From positions 1 to 64,000 of the forward strand of contig JAECUM010012847.1 of NCBI GenBank assembly GCA_016617855.1: a DNA stretch of 64,000 bases. The letters are read 5' to 3'. Under the pieces are notes generated by a model, which saw nothing but the letters and a program-made list of their open reading frames with translations, made no database searches and was not told the DNA's origin. Shown piece after piece: positions 46,965 to 59,149 of the stretch. Both the position numbers and the translations under genes were made by a program. This DNA comes from Megalonaias nervosa. Lineage: Eukaryota > Mollusca > Bivalvia > Unionida > Unionidae. The number at the start of each line of letters is the position of its first letter. Position 1 is the first letter of the stretch.

Positions 46965-49900
46965 CTACTTTCGGGCATGGTAGGCGTTACGTACCTTAAA
47001 TGTGGTTACCTTTCCGTGAATATTTTTGACAGTGATTAGTTAAACAAATTTTTGTCAAGAAAACACTTTATTCATTAAAATCTAAGGTTATTTCTCCCAA
47101 AAGTGCATTCTAAATTTTAAAATCCACCTATTTATTATAGCTCTTCAAGAAAAACTAGATACGAACGGCCATTGAAAGTGTACGTCTTGATAAAAATGAT
47201 ATGCTTTAATAAAATAGTCAATCCATTAATACTTTATTCATTAGATTCTTTTAATTTTGGAAAAAAAAATGTAGCAACGAGTATTTTTGTATAAAATAAA
47301 AATAAAAAAAAAAATAAAAAAGGGCAGTTTAACTAGCGTTTCCTGACAAGATTCAGGTAAATTTCATTGCAACTAAGGGAAAATGCCGAGGAGTCTAGAA
47401 TAAAGGTTAGTTGCCACGAAAAATTTAAGCATGCGCAATATTTACTTCCTGTGAAATACTTTCAAGCGCTCCAATCGGGTTTGACATTTGGTCAAACGCT
47501 TTTTATTCCGTCCAAAAGTGAGCAAATGCTTATTGGATTTATTTGAAACTATCAACATCAGCTATATGCACAGACTTGCTTAGTTTTGAATGTTACGTAC
47601 TTACAGTGTAGATATTTCACTTGCTGTGGACGTATTGGACCGGGGAGGGGGGCAACTGTTAAAGGTCTCTACAATTTCTTCCATTGGCTGAATACACCTA
47701 ATCACATTAGAGTTTTACGTGCAATCCGTTGTCAGAAATTCTTGGACATCGGGAGAATGGTCTCTTAACCAAGAGGAAAAATCATGAACAAAATAGGAGA
47801 AATTGCAGTTGGTCAAGGAAAAGGTCAAAGCATTGAAATCTCTAGCAACCGGGGGAGAGGGGGGGAGACTATTGGTAATGCACAATTCAGTACAGGATGT
47901 TGGGGGGGGGGGTACTCTGGTTGTGGAGAAATGGCTAAAATTATGGTAACAGTGATGTCCCATTTCCTTCAGTTAAGTATCATGCAACATTTAGGAATGA
48001 GTGTGTGAAAGAATAATGTATAATAAAAATAATTCCATATTTTTGTGTCTCGACTTAAATGCATTATACAGCAATACCGAGTCTGTAGTGAAATCGAAGT
48101 TTGACTGATACTTATGGATAATCCATTTAGTGGCAAGGAAAGTGGATTTTGTATTAAACTTGGAGAAATTGAATGTGATTTTCGGCACATACTGTTTGCA
48201 AAAAATATGGATTTTTGTCAGTCCTGATCAGCCTTGACAGTAGTTCTAAAACAAAACGTAGGAGGCCAGTACTTGCCATAAGCAGCATTTTGTGATGAAG
48301 TCAATGACTCGCTTTCTTGATATCCTTGTAATGGGTTCAAGGCAGAATGTACAAAATGTAAGACTTTGCTCTAATATTTCCCCATTATGTAGACCACCAG
48401 CCATGGTAAGTAGCCTCCTTGTATCTTGCTCTTTAAAGCACCCAGTGACTTTGATAAAGACTACACTGTATATTGATAAAAACTAACTGACCCAGTGTTC
48501 AGATGTCACAAATAAACAATATAAATAACTATTTATCATACAGGAAAATGTTGCTAAATCACCACAATATGGATATAACTAATTGTACAAAGAGTGACAA
48601 CTCTTTCCCTATACATGACCTATTTTACACATGGTAGAATCCACTGTGGAAAAATCACATGGATAGATACATGTCATGTTCACCATTAGTAATGCATGTT
48701 GCACTATACTTAGTTAACATACATGAATAGTGACAATCATTCATTCATTGCATCCAACAGAACTGAACCAAATACCTTCTTCTAAAGTATACCACTGCTT
48801 ATATATCTTACTTGATCAGTTTGTAATTTTGTTAAAATTTGTCCTCAGAATTTGAACCACACTCTTGCTTGCAGAAAGTGTCTTCTAACTCACTAGTGAA
48901 AACCGCAGTAGTTCTTATCCTTAGAAGGAAATTCAATATATATCCCATTTATTCATACATAAAAGGTTTATTTAAGATAAATAGCAAATGCCATTCGTTA
49001 TCTGTAGATGAATAATAAGAATGAAGGACTGAAGATTAATGTTTAGAAACTACTTTCAATGAAAGAAGATGGAGAAAAGAAGCAATATGTAAACAAGCAA
49101 ATAGGTCCTTTTATAGTGTGTAGTTTCAGGAAGTCATTTTATAGAATATATTTCAGGAATGTTTGAGAATTTTGTTAGCTTCTGTCAGTACAGGCGACAA
49201 CTGTAACTTTCAATATAGAAAGTTTGTTAGCTATTGGGTTACAGGTATGCGTGTAATATGACTGTCAGTTAGGGGACCAGGCTGACTGGAAGAAGACAGT
49301 ATCGCAGCCCCATCACATGGCATTGTAATGTTTGCCACATGCATTGTACAAAAGGCCTAATGTATACAAAAATGCAACACTCACTGCATCTTACTACTTC
49401 ATGCAATGTGTTCATTACAATGCAATAACTCAGTACTATTTGAGTATTGTCATCTATTGCACATAGAATGCAATGTCAAATTTTCAGCAAAACAGATTGA
49501 ACTTGAGCATTTAAATGATGTTTTTAGGTTTGTAATTTTTAGCTTTTCACTTGTTACACACATGCACTCTTTTAAGCTTATTTGCATTACCAACAGCCTT
49601 AATACCCCATAAATGGTTTCATAATTTTGAGCATTGTCTCATATTAGCCATTTGACACACTACATTAATATGGTCACATGATTTGTCATTTCAATCTGAC
49701 CTTGGGTGGCAGGATTCCATGTATTCGATGTGGATAAGAGTTGTTATATACATTTATCAAAACCAATGGAATTTTGTGATGCTCAAATGCTTAAGCATTT
49801 TTTATTGACAACATGATACAGTATATGTTAATATATGCATAGTTTCATTAATTATTGAGATTAATTCATCACTGTCTTCCCCTATCAGTTTAAGTATGAT

Positions 49901-50015
49901 GTATGACATTTGTGTAAACATTATAATGTCAAAACTGAAAAGGTGTTTGTATGCATCCAGTCAGAGTAACAAAAAAAAACAGAAACCTAAAAAATCAAGC
50001 CTGAGAAAAGTTGTA
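46965..50015. other. Intergenic, no gene recognised
   Basis: G runs at 47641-47656, 47850-47867 and 47902-47913 could form quadruplex structures. Several 60-80 codon frames near 47.6-48.2 kb lack known domains. Non-coding first exons of NEK could lie here but cannot be seen. Confidence 0.4.
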
Positions 50016-50024
50016 TGTAAAATC

Positions 50025-50112
50025 GAATGCAGTAACAAGAGGACAGAACTGGAAACTACTTAAACTAATGTGCAGGACTGATTTGAACCCTAATTGGTTT
50101 TCTAGCTGAATA
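50025..50112 (+). pseudogene. Reverse-transcriptase C-terminal remnant, left part
   Basis: The frame reads TRGQNWKLLKLMCRTDLNPN then WFSS before the transposon at 50113. It resembles the TRGH-x-x-KL-x-x-x-R-x-x-x-D pattern near the C-terminus of LINE polyproteins and continues after the transposon at 51680. Confidence 0.6.
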
Positions 50113-51679
50113 CACCTCTCCCTCGATAACTCGCGCACAACTGGGTCCACAAACATAGACCGCACTATAAGCGAGGGCGCAAGTTACCGAGGGACCTCCA
50201 AAAGTTGAAAAAATTCGCTTGGACATTGAGAAAACAGCGGGGGGGGGGGGTCAGGTTAGGGAACTGTGCCGTTTAATGACTAAATGCTCATTTTACAATC
50301 ACGTCGATAATAATTTTTAATAACATGCTTTTTTCTAATGAAGTTGTTCGTTATTCTGTTTAAATAACATTTATTTTCAAATGTCCAGCATGTGAAAGAT
50401 CGTTTAAACTGGTTTCAACGACCATCACTTGTATGCGAAAACATCTGTGTATTACGTCACTGCTTTTGGTTTTCTGGATGAGTCTGGTTCACGGAGTGGT
50501 ATTTAATAGGATCCTGCCAAATCGGGAGTAAACAGAGCGGGGAAGTAGACTAACTGTCGATACACCACCAAACAAGATTCCTTTTCTTCAAAAACAAGCG
50601 AAATTTATTTCGTGAGACAATTGTCTACGTCGAATCTCAATTTTTGTATTGTTCAGTTAGTACAGTATTGATGTCATGATTTCATTGGAAGTAATAACAA
50701 AACTTTTTATCACCCTTGAGGATATCTCTAAGTGCCAGTTCAAGAATTCTCTGAAACTCGCTTGCCCACAATGGTCCGTATCTGTGAAACTAAGCTCTTT
50801 ATTTTACGATGTATCCATTTCGCTTGGTTGCCTTGCTGTCTTTGATCACAGTTACCAATGAGTCGGTTAATTTAAGGTAGGTTATGTTACATGTACAATA
50901 ACATTTATAACAGTGATTGATCAAATAAAGTGAGTTCACCCGACATACGACCAGGGCCGCTAGATTTTAAGTTTGTAGGATTTTCGTGACTTTTAACTTT
51001 TCTTTTATTCCAGCTCCTTTATTTGATTCAAAAGACATAAATTAACATGATAATACAGAGGAGGCCAGCTTTTAATTCAGTGCAACAATACAACAAATAC
51101 TTCCGCAAATCAGTTATCAAAACACTGTCGGCACCTATTTAGGTTCTCAGAAAAACGCTCGCGGACATAGCTATTACAGTAGATTGACACATTTTACATT
51201 TAATTACAAGAGGACACATTGCATTTTATAATGATTACACTTAAAAGGAACTAAAAGATAGAACTAGAACATAAATTTCAATTGACAAAAAAATTATTTA
51301 ATTTGTATTTATTTATTAAAGTACTGCCTCCACTTGGCGTAAGTGACATTTTCATTGATCAAAATTTCCTTACATATCGTTAATTGCGGTGTACTACCGT
51401 TTGGAAAGAAAATGTAAAAAATATTGTATCACTTATTTTTAAATTTGATATTTCATAATGTTGATTAAAATTTCAGGTCCTATCTAACCGTTTTCGACGA
51501 TAAAATGAGCGATATATCAAAGTTTCCGTTACTAATTTTGATCGCGATTTTCTTCAAGTTCAATAAACAGGGATCAATTTTTTGGATATTTTCTGGTTTA
51601 AATAATGGGATCCACGCCTGACCCCACGTTATAAGCGGGTTCACGAGTTATCAGGGCGCGAGTTATCGAGGGAATGGTG
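50113..51679. mobile_element. Pogo/Tc-like non-autonomous DNA transposon, TA duplicated
   Basis: The left end CACCTCTCCCTCGATAACTC and the right end read in reverse (CACCATTCCCTCGATAACTC) match at 22 of 24 bases, counting the following GCGC. TA flanks both sides (50111-50112 and 51680-51681), the target duplication of the Tc1/mariner/pogo group. Each end also contains a partial inner copy of itself (GCGCAAGTTACCGAGGGA on the left, GGGTTCACGAGTTATCAGGG on the right). The 1.5 kb interior has no transposase. Confidence 0.8.
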
Positions 51680-51681
51680 TA

Positions 51682-51775
51682 GTTAGTTTGTGGAACAAAT
51701 TTCCAAAGGAGTTAGTGAACTGCACAGACATCAGTCAACTAAAGTACACCATGGTTCATTTAAAAAGCTACTAAG
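51682..51775 (+). pseudogene. Reverse-transcriptase C-terminal remnant, right part
   Basis: The frame reads SLWNKFPKELVNCTDISQLK then YTMVHLKSY and stop, matching the WN-x-LP-x-x-hydrophobic-x-x-x-x-x-x-x-x-FK-x-x-L tail of LINE reverse transcriptases. Removing 50113-51679 and one TA restores a continuous frame with 50025-50112 across the site, apart from a TGA just before the junction. This shows that the transposon jumped into an older LINE remnant. Confidence 0.65.
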
Positions 51776-51779
51776 ATAT

Positions 51780-52670
51780 AAGATAAATTTACAATTAAAT
51801 GTTTTAACCTTGCCCAAAGTAAAAGTGTAGAAATCTGGCCTTCAGACTTGTTATCTCAGTATAAATCATTTAATTCTGAGATTGTTCCAAATTTTCAAAG
51901 TTGTAGCTATTCAAATAAAGACCAGAATTTAAGTACACTGTATCACATGGACACATTGTCTTTATTAAGGTATTCCACGCTGGACTGAATATTGTCAATT
52001 AGGTCACTAATTAAAGTAAGGTGACTTATTAAAGTCATGTTTAATATAGGTAAATATTCAATATTTGCATTTGTTTCTGCACTTAATTCATTTCTGTCAG
52101 GAACAGAAAGGTTAATAATGAATGTCATTTTATTGTTGTTTAGGCATTGTGAAGCAGTGCCCTACTTCTGAGCTCAGTAACATCAGCATCATTTACGATA
52201 CAACAAGCTGGCTGATATTTCCAAAAGGGGAAAGAAAGAGATCTATAATAACTTTAAAAAAGATATAGACTGTCTACTTGTTTAAAACATAATGCAGAAA
52301 AAAAAACATAAATTTTTTGACCCAATATTTTCAGACCGAATATTACCAAAGTTTGTATCTGGATTTTGACTTTTTGGCCTTATATCTAATCTCTGTGAAG
52401 TTGTAGTATAACCAGGGCTAGTGCAAGCTGTGTGGGAGTGGTTTGCTTTTACAGGGAGATTTTTCCAGAGGGGCACCAAACTGTAGAAGAAAAGGGGCAC
52501 AAAAATAAGGGAGCTTAAAGGAAACAAAGCCTTTGTTTTTTTCTTGATATGAAAAACTTTTCATTTGATCATAACTTATATCAGCTTCTTATGGGCTTAT
52601 CAACAGATATTTTAATGATTGAGAGGGGGGGGTGAAAAATGTATTTCACACAGTACACTGTATTGCCTTG
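51780..52670. other. Intergenic, no gene seen
   Basis: No recognised domain or repeat. Confidence 0.5.
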
Positions 52671-52678
52671 AGCCAGTC

Positions 52679-53080
52679 CAGAGCATCTTTGCTTGCCAAG
52701 GTTCTGATATGTTAACCTATCTACACTTTGGCAGATTGATGGATATTTCATTGCTTTGTCTTAGCAACATCTGTTGGATGTAATGAGTTGCCTCCCGTAG
52801 TATATAATGTCAACTAACCAATAACGTGTAACAGAGGTGCGTTGTACATAGGCCTAAAATGGTGGAGGCAATTGACCACAGAAGGATACTTCGTAAATTA
52901 ACATCAAAGTTATGACTACATACCAGAGAGAAGCCATCACAGGTATATTTGAGGGAAAGGATGTATTTGTACAAACAGAGATCAGCATGGGAAACTTGCT
53001 TATTTATGAGTCCATTCCAGTTGTGTTCTGCTGTTGTCTTGGTATAACGTATCAGAACCTTGGCTAGCGAAGATGTTCCC
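52679..53080. mobile_element. Foldback (MITE-like) element of about 400 bp
   Basis: The left end (52682-52717) reads AGCATCTTTGCTTGCCAAGG then TTCTGATATGTTAACC. The right end (53040-53078), read in reverse, gives AACATCTTCGCTAGCCAAGG then TTCTGATACGTTATACC. There is no coding inside and no clear target duplication. Confidence 0.7.
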
Positions 53081-53117
53081 TGAGTATAACTAAAGGAAAT
53101 ACCAAGGAAGGACTGTA

Positions 53118-53308
53118 TAGTATGGATTTTAGTGTTTTATGGCACAGTAAAAAAGTAATTTATTTAGTGTTGGGGCAATTGGAGTAAAGCACTTTATCAA
53201 AGGACACACCCTGGTATCCAACCCAGGCTAATGCATTAGTTGGTTTTGTACCTGCAACCTTTCTGTCATCAGTTTGGCATTCTAACCACTGCACCATTGC
53301 AGCTCCTG
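53118..53308 (-). mobile_element. tRNA-derived SINE, antisense, just upstream of NEK exon 1
   Basis: On the minus strand from 53308 it begins GGAGCTGCAATGGTGCAGTG then GTTAGAATGCC (A box), followed by a B-box-like AGGTTGCAGGTAC and a body ending ACTGTGCCATAAAACACT. It ends about 60 bp before the NEK acceptor. Confidence 0.65.
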
Positions 53309-53367
53309 AAAAGAATGTAGTTGTACAAAGATTCATGGCCTTTCAACCTTGCTGTTTTATTTTCCAG

Positions 53368-53551
53368 ATTTATATGAACAATGGAGAGTATGGACACAGA
53401 CCCTGGGGCAGCATCAGAAGGAAGTGCCAACATATATGGATGTTTGGGAAATATCGAAATAGATAAGAAGATTGGGAAAGGACAATTTTCTGAGGTGTAC
53501 AGAGTCAAGAGTAAAATCAATGGAAGTATTTTGGCATTGAAAAAGGTTCAG
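53368..53551 (+). CDS. NEK7: NEK exon with start codon
   Basis: It follows the acceptor TGTTTTATTTTCCAG. ATG at 53381 opens [20 protein letters not shown], then [20 protein letters not shown] and ILALKKVQ, ending at GTAAGT in phase 0. An ATG at 53374 is in another frame and leads nowhere useful. 13 nt of 5' UTR are in the exon. Confidence 0.93.
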
Positions 53552-56500
53552 GTAAGTCATGTATTGATACCCTGTAGTGAAAGTCATTTCTTCCAGGACC
53601 TCTAAATTCTGGATTTGTTTTTAAGTTTTGAAATCGTTTCTACAGTTTTCAATAGATACAGAACTCAGTTTTCATGGAATTTTGGCTCATGACTTATCTT
53701 ATAAAAATCCTGCTGAGAAGTGGGAATATATGTTACGTTGTATACTTTTTATCTAGTTTGACTATTTTATAATAGTGCCAAAATGTTCTATAAGTGAGTA
53801 ATTTGTCACTTGTCAGGTTCTGTTGATTAGTTGCTTTTTTGGGTTGTGTTAGTGTTGCATTATTGCAAATGTTTGGTAGGAGTTACCTGGTTTGAACAAT
53901 ATATAAACTGCATTTTTTCTTAATAACTGGTGACTGAATTAATAATGTGTCTTTCTATCAGACATTCAGAATTTTTGAGCCCTGTGTAAGATGTTCATAA
54001 TAATACTTTAAACAACAGTAAAAATGCTTTTAAAAGGGAGCGACAATAATTCTCAAATAATGTTTTAAAATTGATATAAATTGTGTCGTGACAAAGAAAA
54101 GAAATTGTAGAAAAATATAAAGATTATTTAGAGCAGTGGGTTTATGACAGTAAAAAGGAACATGAATGCTAACATCATAGGAGTCATGTTGTTTCATTTG
54201 ATCTTCTTAATACATTCTCAACCCTTCAGGCTACAGTATTCTCAATACTTTGATTATCAAAGTGCTCAAGGAGAATTTTTTCAGAGTAAAAAATGTAAAA
54301 AAGTAAAAAAAGACCATCAATAGTAATATCTCAGGAGTTCTTTCATTTGATGTTTTGTCAATTAATATATTCTTAACCCTCAATCCACAGAATGCTCTAT
54401 ATTTTGCTTATCAATGTGTGCAAAGATATTTTTTTTCGACACATGCTTTTGACAAGTGACTTTAAAAATATTACTCATCCAGACTCAAAATCCACTTCCC
54501 CCAAAAAGGGCCAAATATTTTACTGTTATATTGATACCATGTGGAAACTGCTATATATGTTCTTTTAAAAATATAGCAATGCTTTTAAATTTATTAATTT
54601 ACTGTGTGTGGCCCTGTCTGCTAAAACTTTGTATTGACTTGATTTCATTGAAAGTAATGTTTTACAGTACTGTGTAAACCAGTACTCAGTAACCAGATAA
54701 TTTATGCAGTATGGTATTTTCAGACAACACCTTCATTCAAATTTTGATTCAATTTCACTTAAAGCAATGTTTCCTTCCAGTTCCTGACATCAGCTAGTGA
54801 CCATTTGTACTGTTAATATTCTTCTTATTGATTGCATCAACAAAGTTGATGATCATGTGCATTTAAGGTATGTCTTTGAACAGTTTTTCTTCATGCAGAT
54901 GATGTTGTTTGTCAGACTGAATACTCATTCACACTCTGCTGTTGTAGAAGGTCTCACCTCACAGCTGATGTAATTTTCAACAATTTTACAGTTTCTGCAT
55001 GTTGAGATTTGGAATTTTTAATAATTGGAACATTCACCTCTTTTGTAATGACTGTCTAAATTCACCTTTGTCTTTAGGTCAGTGTACAGTCTGTGTATGT
55101 CATTATTATCTTTAGGGAAGGGGATTCAGGGGCCTTTGGGGAAGTTTTGTTTTCTTAATGCTGTTGCACAGTCAAAGCTGAAAACAAATGAAGTCAGAGC
55201 AGCATTGATCTTTTTTATATCACTAAAAAAATATATTCAAGTTTCGTAATTTGTTCTTGTCATAGTACAGTGGATGTGTGAATATTACAGGAAACACTCC
55301 ATATATCGATACAATCATTGGCTGTCACCTCTGAACTAAATGGATTAAAATACAATGTAATTGTCTGTGTTTCTTTGAAAGGATATTGAATTAAATGCTT
55401 TTATAAATCACTAATTTCCTAGCTTAGTAGATTGTCAGACTGTCACTTAGGTACTGCTTTAACCAGTGATGCAGTATCGAGTAATTATGAGCAAGGGACA
55501 GTTCATTATTATTCCTGAAGGAGAAGTAAGCACAAATTATAAGTAACCAATTAAGTATCAAGAATAGAAATAGTAATGTTCTCCATTCAAGGATCATCTG
55601 CTTCTCATTTTATGCAAAGGTGATACCTTTCAATTAAGGAGATGATCTTGACAAGGTTGAGGAACCTACAAATGGAGACAAAACAGGTGACTGAGAATGA
55701 ATAATGTCTTTCAAGAAATTAATAATGAAATATCACATTTTGTTGGTACATGCAAGATTTCTTGCAAGCAAATTAAATAACACTTGGGTATAAGCAAGAA
55801 CTCCAGAATGAAATGTCATATTTTGTTGGTGCACACAAGGTTTCTTGCAAGCAAATTAGATAACACTTAGGTATAAGCCTGGCGGACAACTCACATAAAA
55901 TACAGGAGTGTGATCCAGATTTAGAGGGGACACAACTATCAGGCTTTCAGATTGTTTAGCTCTGTATGATAAGATGTCATGACATTAAAAATAGTTACCA
56001 TTATATGACAGAAGTAAATTATCACTGCTAGAGTAGGGATCTAGTTCTATAGCATTACAATATAATGGAATATACTTAAAGTTAAAAGATATCATTCTTG
56101 ACTTTTACCAGTTATTCATTATGTGTCCCTGTTTAGTGCCAGAAGCCAGGTGATCATTATGCAGTTTCATGATTTGATCAGTTAATAATTGTAGGAATGT
56201 TTTGTATTTTTTAGATTTTTGAAATGATGGATGCAAAGGCAAGACAAGATTGTATCAAGGAAATTGATCTCTTAAAGGTATTGATAATGTACAAGATACC
56301 TTTTTTAAAAAAAATATGATATCAGTTCAGGCTGCATTGTAAGTTCTGCCTTCAAAATGCTCCATAAGGTAGAGCATATCATGTTAATATTGTCTGTCCA
56401 TGTGATGCCCCATCAAAATGTCTGTCTGCCAGTTACCTGTTTTGTTTCAACACAATAACTAGAGTTGTCCATAACGTACTTTGTGGATGGCTTACACTTG

Positions 56501-59079
56501 AAGTAAAGAGAACCCTATCAATTTTAGTGTCAAAAGGTCAGTGATCAAGGTCACTACAGCTGAAAGATGAAAAAGGTTTCTACACAATAACTTCAGGTAC
56601 CAAACTTTGTGGACTATCTTGCAGTTGGAGTATGGAGAAGCCTATCAGTTTGGGATCAATGGTCAAGGTCACTGGGGCAGAAAGAAATACAAATGGTTTT
56701 TATACAATAACATTAGTTTCACATCATAGACCTGGATCAGCAGTGAATGGCTAGCACTTGGGTAAGGAAGAAGCATGTTCACTTTGGGATCAAAATGTCA
56801 AAGGTCAAGGCCATTGTGAGTGAAATAAGGAAACTAGGTTCTGTTCAATAATATTAGTTTTACATGACAAACCTGGACCAAATTCTGTGGAGGGTATGTC
56901 GTTGGGAAAAGGAAAAGGCCTGTTGGTTTTGGAGTCAATTAAGGGCAAAGGTCACATCATTGTGACCAAAAGAAGAATAATGGTGTCTGTACATAATATC
57001 ATTTGTTGACTACATACCATAACCAAATGTTCATGGATGGCTTGGTACAGATAAGGCCTATTAATTATAGGATCAAATCATCCACAGTCAAGGTCATTTT
57101 GTATCAAAGAAAAATTTGTTTTGTGGAATAGTGTTCTAGGGTATGTTACTTGAATCTGATCTAAAGGTCAGAGGTCATTGCTGTGGTAAGTGTAATCAAA
57201 ATACAGTTTTACTAAATACAGGGTTGGTAAATAATGTGCTGTTCACAGTACTGGGGGGTGGGAGGATTTTTGTTTTTGCTTTTCTAAAGTCAAACATTTA
57301 TCAAAGAGGATTAGTATTTTCAGATACTCAGTGCCATCACTTAAAGTAAATTACTGCAGTAATTACTGGGGTTTGTTTTCTTTTTGTTCATCTTATTTCG
57401 TTTTGAAACTGCTGTATGCTGTCAAATTACTTTATTAAATTGTTGCTATTGAGTTAATGAATTTTGTCATAAAGATTTGGTCCCTTAGTTATAAGCAATT
57501 CTTACCACGAGGTAGGGAATTCTTGTTTTAAAAAAATACTTGGGCTTGCCTGGAATTGGTAGCCTTGAAATTATTATAATTCAATGTTTGTTTTTATAAA
57601 AGCTGTTGAATATTGAACTTTTGAGTCATGGTTCAAGTGTTATAAGCAGTTTTGTATTATAAGCTTGAAGAAAAGCTTTCTCCCAAGGGCCATTTTACAA
57701 AGACAAAATAAATGATGTTCAATAGCCAGTGAGATATGAAGAAATTCCTTTGATGTAATAGGGATGGAATTGAGTCTTCATACCACCTTAACAGCAACTA
57801 TGTGTAATAAAATATTATTCAGAATGTATCAAATTTATTTTTAGCAACTGAATCATCCCAATATTATCAAGTACTTGGATTCCTTCATTGAGGACAATGA
57901 ACTGAACATTGTACTGGAACTGGCAGATGCAGGGGATCTTTCACGCATGATCAAGGTGAGAACATACTGGAAATTAATCCATAATCAGTTTTATTTGATC
58001 TGATGTTCTACTGTATTACAATATAGGAGAGGCATTGGTTTGTCAACAGAGGACATAGTTTAAATACAATATATAATCAAAAATTAACTCCTGCTTAATG
58101 AAAAAGTGTATTACAGGACTGCATACTAATACAGATAATAACATATATATGGTAAGAGTATTTTCTTGTAAGTGCAACATTTGCATGAATGATATATATA
58201 TCTGCACGTGCATAAGCAGTGCAAATTTGACATTGCGTACATGTGCAGTGAGGTGTCATATAGACAACACATCTTTCTGATCCTGCATTTGTCTAAAGAG
58301 CTTTACTGACTTGATTTAATTTATATGCTGCTGATGCTTCTCTTTGTTTCCATGATAAAAGAACTTCCAATTGATAGTGCCATTCCTGCATTTTCTTCAT
58401 TTGGCATACCTGTTTTGGCTCTGACACCTGGCCAAAGGTCAGATGAGCTTATGGTATGGACTTTTATCCATCATCTGTCCATCTATCATCACTTGCATTT
58501 GAATGCTCTAGAGGGTTCATTTTTTTATCAGATTTGGTATGTAAGCTTATTGAATTTAGTCATGAGCTATATCCTTGTATTCTGATGAGGTAAGCTTGCA
58601 TCTGATTGGCTCTATGAGGCGAGCTTGCATCTAATTGGCCGAGCTTATTAACAGTCTTGAAGCCACATTTTTGGTCTGATTTTGGAGAGATTTGATATGT
58701 ACACTTATATTAATAGACCTCAGATTTGTTTCATTATGAGTAACATCCACACATTAATAAGGTTGATTTTACGTCTCTTCGCCTGAACTTGTGAACAATC
58801 TAGAGGCCATATTTCTAATCAGATTTGCTATACAAAATTACATCATCAAGATCTCAGATGGGTTCTGTTATGAGTGATATCCACACTTATTCGTGAGGTG
58901 ATCTTACTTCTGATTGGATGAGCTTTTTTATGCACAAACAGATCAGTAGCTATAACCCCACTCATATTATATAAACAGGATATGAAAAGCTCTTCATCCA
59001 TTTCAAGACAAGCTTGATGCTATGTTTGTGCACAACAGTTTTTAGGATATTATATGGTGCCTAATTTACAGATCTATTG

Positions 59080-59149
<70 letters not shown>

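Noticed and set aside
56440..57190. Coding potential in the AGGTCA-rich region
   Set aside because: The open frame at 57143-57349 arises from repeat sequence inside a well-supported NEK intron.
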